Below are positions 54,914-62,347 of a stretch of 64,000 bases of DNA, one piece after another (position 1 is the stretch's first letter; each line of letters opens with the position of its first letter). The notes beneath the pieces were generated by a model. The model did not search any database and was not told the origin of the DNA. It saw only the letters and a program-made list of their open reading frames with translations. A program made the position numbers and the translations under genes. Origin of the DNA: an uncultured Verrucomicrobiales bacterium (lineage in GTDB: Bacteria; Verrucomicrobiota; Verrucomicrobiia; Verrucomicrobiales; DEV007); assembly GCA_937891465.1 (NCBI GenBank), contig CALAHF010000019.1, positions 1 to 64,000 of the forward strand. The letters are read 5' to 3'.

Positions 54914-56143
54914 ATGAAAATCACAGACGTAAGAACGGTTCTTCTCACCGGCCCCTGCACAGGTGATCCGTTTTTGTCTGAGTTGCGGAAATGGCGAAGC
55001 GCGGCATTCATCGAAATCCACACGGATGACCCGGACCTGATCGGTTTGGGCGAAACTTACGCAGGTTATTTTTGTCCTGAAATCGTTCCGGAAACGGTTG
55101 AGTTTTTTAAACCGATCTTGCTGGGTCAGAATGTTGATGACATTGCGGAGTTGTGGCAGCGAATGTATCACTGTGGAAATTTCTGGTGCCGTGTTGGATT
55201 GGGGGCTTCGGTGCTCTCAGGAATTGAGGCCGCTCTGTGGGATTTGAAAGGAAAGCTTGAGGGAAAGCCCGTTTGTGAAATGTTGGGTGATGGTCCTGTG
55301 CACGAGAATTTGCTGTGTTACGCGACGGGTGGGCCTTCGAATTACCCTACTGATCGGCTTGCTGATAAGTTGGATTTTTATCAATCCCTCGGCTTCAATG
55401 CTGCGAAACTCGGGGTCGGCTCGTATTCGAAAGAAGAAGGCTCGCAGATTTCCAATGATCCGAACGAGGCCGCAGATTTTGAAGCTACCAAACTCGATTT
55501 CGTAAGAACCCAATACGGCGCAGATTTTAAGCTAATGCTCGACGGGCACATGGGAAACAGCGCCACCCACACCTGGGATGTTTCCACGGCAGTGAAAGTC
55601 GCGAAGGCTTGCGAACCATTCGACTTGTTCTTTTTCGAAGAGCCGCTGCATTACACCGATCCCTGGGGATATGCCGAGTTGTGCAGCGCCACCACTGTTT
55701 CCATCGCAGGCGGGGAATGCCTCACTGTAGAATACGAGTGGCGCACTTTCATCGAACGCGACTGTTTCGACATCGGCCAGCCGGACGCAGGATTCATGGG
55801 TGGCTTCGGTGAATTTATGAAGGTCGCGAAGCGATTTGAAAAACAAGATCGCAAAATTGCCACGCATGCGTGGGGCGCTGGCGGCGTTTTGATGCAGAAC
55901 ATTCACGGCGGATTTGCCTGCCCTAACACGGCGATACTGGAAATTCCACCGGCCTACGGTCCGCTACATTCCGAGGTGATTGGTGATTCGTTTCAAATGA
56001 AAGATGGAAACGTCTTGCCTCCGACAGAACCCGGCCTTGGGATTGTTTTGACGAATGAAACGAAGGCAGCATTTCCATTCAAACCGGGCAGTGGTGAATA
56101 CAATAATGTTCCCGGAAAAATTCTCCCAGAACATCAGGAATGA
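54914..56143 (+). CDS. Enolase-superfamily (mandelate racemase / sugar-acid dehydratase-like) enzyme
   Basis: 409 residues from ATG 54914. The capping domain comes first, with a Lys in the second strand region (FNAAKLGVGSYSKEE). Metal ligands follow in the barrel: Asp in LMLDGHMGN, Glu in FFFEEPLHYTDPW and Glu in AGGECLTVEYEW. A general base His sits in KIATHAWGAGG. This pattern fits the mandelate-racemase branch, many members of which dehydrate sugar acids. It overlaps the next gene by 4 nt (ATGA), so the two enzymes are translationally coupled. Confidence 0.88.
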   Translation: MKITDVRTVLLTGPCTGDPFLSELRKWRSAAFIEIHTDDPDLIGLGETYAGYFCPEIVPETVEFFKPILLGQNVDDIAELWQRMYHCGNFWCRVGLGASVLSGIEAALWDLKGKLEGKPVCEMLGDGPVHENLLCYATGGPSNYPTDRLADKLDFYQSLGFNAAKLGVGSYSKEEGSQISNDPNEAADFEATKLDFVRTQYGADFKLMLDGHMGNSATHTWDVSTAVKVAKACEPFDLFFFEEPLHYTDPWGYAELCSATTVSIAGGECLTVEYEWRTFIERDCFDIGQPDAGFMGGFGEFMKVAKRFEKQDRKIATHAWGAGGVLMQNIHGGFACPNTAILEIPPAYGPLHSEVIGDSFQMKDGNVLPPTEPGLGIVLTNETKAAFPFKPGSGEYNNVPGKILPEHQE

Positions 56144-57147
56144 AAAAAGTATTCGTAAATATGCGACCACCCCCGGAAGTCATAGCGCGACTTGAGGCCA
56201 CCGGAAATTTCGAATTCGACATCGTCGAACCACACGTCGAAGGCCCTGGAAACTCCTTTGGCGAAGATCGAATCGCAGAAGCTGACGTTCTATTTTGCGA
56301 TCACCCGCCAGAGAATTTCGAAGCGATGAAAAAGCTCTCGATGATTCAATTGGCATCGGTCGGCTTCACGCAACTCGCCGGTCTGGGATTAACTGAGAAA
56401 GGGATTCAAGCCTGCAATGCGCGCGGTGTTTTTGATGTGCCGATTGCAGAATGGAACATCGCGATGCTGATCAACCTAGCGCGGAATTTCCGGGGCATGA
56501 TCCGGAATCAGGAAACTGGCACGTGGGATCGCGACGCTCGATTTCAAAATGAAATTCGGGGCGCGACTGTTGGTATCTTGGGATACGGCGGCATTGGTCG
56601 CGAAACAGCGAGGATGGGAAAACTGCTGGGATTAAAAATCCATGCGATGACGCGAAGCGGACCGACAACTTATGAAAACGTTTATGGCATTCCTGGAACT
56701 GGCGATCCAAAGGCAGAACTGCCCGATCAATTTTTCACCCAAGATCAAAAAACAGAATTCCTTTCGGGACTAGATTATTTGATTTTGGCGATCCCGCTCA
56801 GTCCCGCAACCGAGGGCATCATCGGCGAAGCTGAGCTGCGCGGCCTGCCCGATCACGCCTACGTCCTAAATCCTGCACGTGGCCCACTGATTCAAGAAAC
56901 CGCCCTGCTTCGCGCTCTTCAAGAAAACTGGATTGCGGGGGCAGCACTCGACACACATTATCACTATCCAATGCCGCCCGATCATCCGCTCTGGAAAATG
57001 CCAAACGTGATCATGACCCCTCACATTTCGGGCTCCAGTGGCAGCCCTCATTTTCTAACGCGGGTTTGGGATATTTTTGAGCAAAATTTAGAACGTCTGG
57101 AAGCAGGCAACACGTTGCTCAATGAAATCACCCCCGAGGCTCTTTAG
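56140..57147 (+). CDS. D-2-hydroxyacid dehydrogenase family protein with altered active site
   Basis: 335 residues. NAD-binding Rossmann motif GILGYGGIGRETARMGKLLG at about 146-165. The family's catalytic set is Arg, Glu and His: Arg247 is present (LNPARGPL) and His295 is present (MTPHISG), but the Glu expected before Pro in the DVFxxEP motif is Tyr276 (ALDTHYHYPMP). Either another residue substitutes or the reaction differs. It is coupled to the upstream dehydratase gene, so it probably acts on a keto or hydroxy acid from the same pathway. Its end overlaps the convergent fusion gene by 4 nt. Confidence 0.85.
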   Translation: MKKVFVNMRPPPEVIARLEATGNFEFDIVEPHVEGPGNSFGEDRIAEADVLFCDHPPENFEAMKKLSMIQLASVGFTQLAGLGLTEKGIQACNARGVFDVPIAEWNIAMLINLARNFRGMIRNQETGTWDRDARFQNEIRGATVGILGYGGIGRETARMGKLLGLKIHAMTRSGPTTYENVYGIPGTGDPKAELPDQFFTQDQKTEFLSGLDYLILAIPLSPATEGIIGEAELRGLPDHAYVLNPARGPLIQETALLRALQENWIAGAALDTHYHYPMPPDHPLWKMPNVIMTPHISGSSGSPHFLTRVWDIFEQNLERLEAGNTLLNEITPEAL

Positions 57148-59480
57148 GTAAGTCGAGCGAATCCGCTATGTTTCACCGGACCTCCAATTCGACCCTCGAT
57201 ATTCCCGTCAGAAATCGCTTCAGCGAGAATAGCAAAAACGTCATCAAGCGCCGATAGATAAGCTGAAACATGGCGAAGCTCATGGGCCATCGTAGCGTTA
57301 AATCCTGCGCTAGCGAGGTAGCCGCGTTTGAGCATTTCAGCGGTCATCAACGTAGTCAGCGCAGCAGCCTCTGGGTGATCAATTACAAGAATGGCCAACT
57401 CAGGACGGCCCGAGAGCTTGATCTGGATGCTGTGTTTTTCAGCCAACTGTTGCCAGCCCTCGATTAGAAGGGTGCCTATCTTATTGAGATGTGATGGCAC
57501 ATCAACCGCCATCATTTTCCGAACGCACGCGAGAGCAGCAGCAGGCCCAACACCTTCGGTCCAGAATGTGCTGGAGATGAAAGATCGTTGCGCGGCCTGC
57601 ATCACTTCGCGTTTTCCGATGATGGCACCGATTGGAAACCCATTGCCAAGAGCTTTGGCAAACACCGCGATGTCGGGTGTGACACCGAATTTCAGATGTG
57701 CACCACCGAGACAGAGACGCCAGCCGCAGGAAATTTCGTCGAAGATGAGCGGTGTAGAGATCTCGTCGCAGCGCTCGCGAACGCCTTCCAAAAACCCTAG
57801 TTCGGGGTCGGTGAAGCGCGTTGGTTCCATCACAATGGCAGCAAGTTCGTCACCGTGCTCAGCAATGAGCGCATCCAATTCTTCGAGCGTGTTGTAATGA
57901 AATGTCAGGGTGTTTCCTGCGAGCCCGGAAGGCACCCCTGTGGGATCGAGCCCCGGAAGAAGATGCCCACCGAGTGCATCTGAATTTTTGTCCGATAGAT
58001 TTGCGGCAAGATACCAATCGTGCCAGCCGTGATAACCGCACAACGCGATTTTACCCCTGCCAGTCGAAGCGCGAGCAATCCGAACCGCAGCGGCCATGGA
58101 CTCCCCTCCCCCGCGAGTGAAACGTGCATTGTCTGCCCACGGATGGATTTCGAGAAGCAATTCGGCTAGTTCGACTTCATCGTAAGTTTGCAGCGTCGCC
58201 ATCGAACCAAGACTGACCCGACGAATTACGGCAGCATTCACATCGGGATCAGCGAATCCGAGGATCGTCGATAGAATGCCATTCAGGCTCATGTCGATGA
58301 ACTTTCGCCCGGAAATATCGATCACCTCGCAACCACGCGCTTCACGGTAATAAGCGGGCCACTGATCCGGCGCGAACATCTCGGGACGTTTGCTGAGCAA
58401 CTGAGTGCCGCCGGGAATGATCTCTTTTGCGTTCTGATAGGCGGCTTGCACATCCGGCATTTCACGAGGAAGCGGCAAGTCGAGCAGTCGTCGAGCAGCC
58501 AGACAGAATATTTCTTCGACGTCCGTCGCATCAAGGTTCTGGTTCTGACAGGCTTGCTTTAAGGCAAGCAACGATTCGATTCCAAGAAGGGTTGGCTTCG
58601 CGGAGCGGGCTTTCGAAAAGTCCGCACGGATTTCATCCAGCCACAAGAAGTCATCCGCGAGATCGACGCAACGGCTCCGCATTTCTGTGACACAAAAGTC
58701 AGCGCCAAAGAGCAATCGGGTAGGACCAAACACTTTTAGAATCGCTTCAAATGCTGAAGCTTCGCAAACGGCGGATGTGTCGAAATAAACATTTTCCAAT
58801 CCGCGAATGGACTCAATTCCTTCAACGGTATGCTTCCCACAGAATCCACGGGCCGCGTGGGCAAGGATGAGTTTGGCGTTCGGATATTTTTCGCAATGCT
58901 CGCGGATGTAACGCTGGTTTTCTAGTTCGGCGAGGGCTCGCGGAAGCACCATGTGAAGCATGATAGACAGCCCGTGCTTTTCCGCTAGTTCCCATCCCCA
59001 TTCGGGAATAAATTCTTCAGTCGGAGCAAAGAAGGTGTCCTTCCGCTCAGCGAAAAGATGATAAACTTTAAACCCGACGAAATTGTCTTCTTTCAATTGC
59101 TTCTCAACTTCGGCAGGATCTTGTCGTGGCGTCAGGATCATCAATCCGCGCGAGTTCGGATCGCCTTTCATCTCATCAGCGAGATGACGATTGGCAGCAG
59201 CAACATCCAGGATTCGTGTTGGAAATGGAAAGAACAAGCCTCCCGACGGACACCGATCAGGCATCCATAACGAAAGCCGTTCGTCGTAGGTGGCGCGCGT
59301 CACCACGTCCGGACCAGCAGCAGCGAGAGATGGAGTAGGTTTCCCTAAGTCAACATTTCGCCACAAATGCGCATGCGCATCAAACGATTCCGGCGGTACA
59401 AAATCAGCGAGATGACGATCCCACAGATCGAGATCGATTTCGCCAACCTCGGCCCAGACGTAAGGATTCACCTCACTCAT
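57144..59480 (-). CDS. Amidohydrolase fused to class III aminotransferase
   Basis: 778 residues uniting two enzymes. The N-terminal part (about 1-355) is an Amidohydrolase_2 TIM barrel: FDAHAHLW metal site, His in LMILTPRQ/MLHMVLPR region, LILAHAARGF and LLFGADFC. The C-terminal part (about 370-770) is a class III PLP aminotransferase of the glutamate-1-semialdehyde-aminomutase type: AKEIIPGGTQLLSKRPEMF, FTRGGGESMAAAVRIAR, LIFDEISCGWRL and PLP lysine K609 in VFAKALGNGFP. No shift or stop separates them, so it is a real single chain. It overlaps the start region of the glycoside-hydrolase-like gene by 8 nt. Substrate unknown; perhaps an amino sugar acid. Confidence 0.88.
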   Translation of the reverse strand: MSEVNPYVWAEVGEIDLDLWDRHLADFVPPESFDAHAHLWRNVDLGKPTPSLAAAGPDVVTRATYDERLSLWMPDRCPSGGLFFPFPTRILDVAAANRHLADEMKGDPNSRGLMILTPRQDPAEVEKQLKEDNFVGFKVYHLFAERKDTFFAPTEEFIPEWGWELAEKHGLSIMLHMVLPRALAELENQRYIREHCEKYPNAKLILAHAARGFCGKHTVEGIESIRGLENVYFDTSAVCEASAFEAILKVFGPTRLLFGADFCVTEMRSRCVDLADDFLWLDEIRADFSKARSAKPTLLGIESLLALKQACQNQNLDATDVEEIFCLAARRLLDLPLPREMPDVQAAYQNAKEIIPGGTQLLSKRPEMFAPDQWPAYYREARGCEVIDISGRKFIDMSLNGILSTILGFADPDVNAAVIRRVSLGSMATLQTYDEVELAELLLEIHPWADNARFTRGGGESMAAAVRIARASTGRGKIALCGYHGWHDWYLAANLSDKNSDALGGHLLPGLDPTGVPSGLAGNTLTFHYNTLEELDALIAEHGDELAAIVMEPTRFTDPELGFLEGVRERCDEISTPLIFDEISCGWRLCLGGAHLKFGVTPDIAVFAKALGNGFPIGAIIGKREVMQAAQRSFISSTFWTEGVGPAAALACVRKMMAVDVPSHLNKIGTLLIEGWQQLAEKHSIQIKLSGRPELAILVIDHPEAAALTTLMTAEMLKRGYLASAGFNATMAHELRHVSAYLSALDDVFAILAEAISDGNIEGRIGGPVKHSGFARLT

Positions 59481-61038
59481 CAGTTACGTAAACCGAATAG
59501 ATTTTCACATCGCCGGCATCAGGGAGTTCAACGCGAAGCGCGTAAGACTTCCCTGCGAGAATTGGATTTGCGAGCGACACTGCGACACGTGTTCCCGATT
59601 CCGTTACCTTCGCCACGGCCCCTTCGACCGGTTTCGCATTCTCATCTAGCAGCTGAACGGTGAGTGGCGCATCAGCCGAAACCCCCTCTACGTTAACGAT
59701 CACTTTGGCGGGTGCTGTCGATTTGAAATGCGCCGTTTCAAAATGTGCGGGTGAATCGGCGATCTTTCTCGAAGCAAATCCGAATCCATCGCGACGAAGT
59801 GTCGCCAGTCCGATTTCCATCGTTTTCAGCTTTCCACCGGTGTCCCAGTGCGAATACCACATCATCGTCTTATCTCCCTCGTTGACGAACGCGTGGCCTT
59901 GCAATAAAGCGATGTCATCCCACTCGCCGGGTTCGCCTCGCGTGATGACTTTGTGATCCGGGATCGGTTCGCGGAAGTGAATTCCATTGTTACTGACGAC
60001 CAAACCAAGATCGACCCGCACGCCTTTGTTCCAATATTTGCCGTCCTCCGGTTTCTTCGGCGCATCCTGCCAGAGCCCATTCAGCCCGACGATGACGTTG
60101 CCGCGATTCCACATTCCTGCGCCCATGTGACCTTGCTGACCTTTGACTGGCGTCGATGTGAGTTGCCCAACCCGGGCGAGGCCGAATGCCTTCGAATCCG
60201 ACCAGTTATCAAAATCTGATGATCGATATGTCATCGTTCCACGACCAACATCACTTCCATCCATTCGCCACATCCATGGTGAAATCAGTTGGCCGGGAGC
60301 GTAATAGAAATTTCCAAATTTATAGAGCGCCGAAACCTCGAAGCGCTCGTTGCCGGCATTCATTGGACGATCTCCAACGACTTTCCAACTCAACCCGTCA
60401 GCACTGGTTGCCGCGATGAAAGCACCCCAACGACGTTCGTCGGGTCCGACCTTGCTTCGTCCTCCCCGCACATCTTTGAATTCCGGATGTGCAATGTAAA
60501 CCGCTTTGTAGCGACGATTCGGATCGGGATCCTCTGGCTCATGGAGAATGCTGAGAAAGTCATTTACCTTAGCGAGCGACGGCACTTCGGATTTGATCAG
60601 GCAAATATTGTTCTTTTTGTTGCCTTTAAATTCGACCAGTCCGAGTTCTGGTTTCGTCCATGTGACTCCGTCATCACTCTCGGCATAACACATCGGCCGC
60701 CACCAACCGGGAGCTTGGCCCGCCTTGAGATCAGTCTCGAACATTCCGAGATACCACATCCGAAATTTGCCATCGAGCTTCAAGACGGTTCCGTAAAGAA
60801 TCGCATGGCCGTGATCCGGGGCGCCTTCGGGCCCACGTTTCAGCACGGGGTTCTTCGGATGTTTCTCCGCGCGTACCGGTGTCACAAATAAATTATTTCG
60901 CCAGGGAATCGCACGATCATCGAACGAAAAGAAAACGGCTTCATCAGTTTCGGGGCCACCGTCGACGGATACTCCAGCCTTTGCTGATGGGAAAAATGGA
61001 ATCGCCGACAGACAGATTGTGTAGAAGAGTTTTTTCAT
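59473..61038 (-). CDS. Exported glycoside-hydrolase-like beta-propeller (GH32/43/68-like)
   Basis: 521 residues with a signal peptide (about 1-21, ICLSAIPFFPSAKA). The body resembles five-bladed propeller glycosidases: NPVLKRGPEGAPDHGHAILY at the start, RMWYLGMFETD, YAESDDGVTWTKPELGL, and later LLQGHAFVNEGDKTMMWYSH. A C-terminal beta-sandwich of about 100 residues (PAKVIVNVEGVSADAPL and onward) looks like a carbohydrate-binding or FN3-like module. I cannot assign a GH family with confidence. It is part of the leftward cluster with the sialidase-like and fusion genes. Confidence 0.75.
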   Translation of the reverse strand: MKKLFYTICLSAIPFFPSAKAGVSVDGGPETDEAVFFSFDDRAIPWRNNLFVTPVRAEKHPKNPVLKRGPEGAPDHGHAILYGTVLKLDGKFRMWYLGMFETDLKAGQAPGWWRPMCYAESDDGVTWTKPELGLVEFKGNKKNNICLIKSEVPSLAKVNDFLSILHEPEDPDPNRRYKAVYIAHPEFKDVRGGRSKVGPDERRWGAFIAATSADGLSWKVVGDRPMNAGNERFEVSALYKFGNFYYAPGQLISPWMWRMDGSDVGRGTMTYRSSDFDNWSDSKAFGLARVGQLTSTPVKGQQGHMGAGMWNRGNVIVGLNGLWQDAPKKPEDGKYWNKGVRVDLGLVVSNNGIHFREPIPDHKVITRGEPGEWDDIALLQGHAFVNEGDKTMMWYSHWDTGGKLKTMEIGLATLRRDGFGFASRKIADSPAHFETAHFKSTAPAKVIVNVEGVSADAPLTVQLLDENAKPVEGAVAKVTESGTRVAVSLANPILAGKSYALRVELPDAGDVKIYSVYVTDE

Positions 61039-61059
61039 GAAAAATTCAGGGCAGTTTTC

Positions 61060-62268
61060 TTACGCTTCAGGAAGTTTCCATCGAGCCTGACGCAAGACAG
61101 CCAGCTTCGAATCTTTCATTTTTTCATACCAAACGGTCAACAACGTTCCGTCATCCAGCTCAACTGTGCTCGGATACCCCAGATCACCTCCGGCCCCGTC
61201 ACCCGAGATAATCATTGGTTCGCCCCACGTTTTTCCATTATCCAAACTCACTCGTGCCTGATTGCCAAACGGAGTACGACGATGGCCGTAGGTCATGAGC
61301 AGACGGTCATCTTTGAGCTTCATCAAATGCGACGGCAGTCCAAAGGTGATCGGTCGTGGCGTGCTCCACGTTTTTCCGCCATCGGACGATTCCGTTTGCA
61401 GGGTCCAACCGGAATTCTCTTTGTTATGATTCCGAATCTGCACAACGATCGTTCCATCAGCCGCTTCGACACCATGTAATTCATGATAACTCTTTGTCGG
61501 ATCATCCCCCTCACGAGTCGGGATATCTGAAACCCACTGCCACGTTTTCCCATCATCTTTCGATTCACAGACACCGATTTTTTTATCATCGGTCCAGAGC
61601 TGCTTGCCAGGATAAAGCAACCGGCCGTCCTTCAATTGTATCGGACCGTGAGGGCTGTTCGCAATTGTTGGAATCCGCTCGCCCCACGTTTTTCCGCCGT
61701 CCTCGGAACGAATCAACCATACCCCGAGTTCCGCTTTTCGCTCTTCGTCAGTGAGCCGATCATGACACGCCATCCAACGTCGCAATTCCTCATCACCAAA
61801 GTCTTTGGTCTGCCAACCGTCTTGCCCGAGCCCGCTCATCTGCTTGCCCTTTTTCATATACGACTCGTAGGCCAACGATGTGAACGTTGTTGCAATCAAA
61901 GTCCCCTTATCCGTTTCAAGAAAGCCAGAATCCCGATCATCAATCGCTCCATCCAAAAGGACGCGCGGCCACGTCCATGTTTTGCCGTCGTCCTTCGACG
62001 TCATCGAAACGATTTGTCCAAAAGGGCAAACGTGCGCGAGCCGTCCTCCCGACCAACTCACCCAGAGTTCACCATTTTTCCGGCGAGCTAACGTCGGCCA
62101 TCCGCAATAATATTCCGGTCGTTGGGAAATGATTTTCGTTTCGAGAATAGTCGCACCCCCGGTTTCTTGAGCCACAAGAGGCGTTGCGGCCATCGCGCCG
62201 ATCGAGGCGGCTCCGGCTGTTTTCAGGAACTGACGTCGGGCGGTGGGATTCGTTGATTCTGGATTCAT
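61060..62268 (-). CDS. Tat-exported BNR-repeat sialidase-like protein
   Basis: 402 residues beginning with a twin-arginine signal (TARRQFLKTAGAASIGAMAA). At least five Asp-box (BNR) motifs mark a six-bladed sialidase propeller: SKDDGKTWTWP, SEDGGKTWGE, SKDDGKTWQW, SSDGGKTWSTP and SLDNGKTWGEP. An arginine in RRTPFGNQARVSL is a candidate active-site residue. It is similar to exo-alpha-sialidase-like proteins common in Verrucomicrobiota, many of which act on other sugars. Upstream neighbour of the GH-like gene (21-nt gap), so probably one operon; repeat R10 lies 28 nt before its start. Confidence 0.85.
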   Translation of the reverse strand: MNPESTNPTARRQFLKTAGAASIGAMAATPLVAQETGGATILETKIISQRPEYYCGWPTLARRKNGELWVSWSGGRLAHVCPFGQIVSMTSKDDGKTWTWPRVLLDGAIDDRDSGFLETDKGTLIATTFTSLAYESYMKKGKQMSGLGQDGWQTKDFGDEELRRWMACHDRLTDEERKAELGVWLIRSEDGGKTWGERIPTIANSPHGPIQLKDGRLLYPGKQLWTDDKKIGVCESKDDGKTWQWVSDIPTREGDDPTKSYHELHGVEAADGTIVVQIRNHNKENSGWTLQTESSDGGKTWSTPRPITFGLPSHLMKLKDDRLLMTYGHRRTPFGNQARVSLDNGKTWGEPMIISGDGAGGDLGYPSTVELDDGTLLTVWYEKMKDSKLAVLRQARWKLPEA

Positions 62269-62296
62269 ATCGTAAATTAATTGTCAGGAGTGTTTT

Positions 62297-62339
62297 CGAA
62301 GTAGCAGGGTTGCTTCATCGAACAGACCCTGTTGCTTCG
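62297..62339. repeat. 43-bp palindromic repeat R10
   Basis: A complete head-to-head unit (loops AGGGT and ACCCT) with altered arm bases: CGAAGTAGCAGGGTTGCTTC at the left and CCCTGTTGCTTCG at the right. The changes on both arms compensate, so pairing is kept. It lies between two leftward genes. Confidence 0.9.
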
Positions 62340-62347
62340 TGAGAGAT

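Noticed and set aside
3125-62339. Telomere-like AGGGTT repeats
   Set aside because: The string is only the loop of the palindromic unit and is never tandemly repeated.
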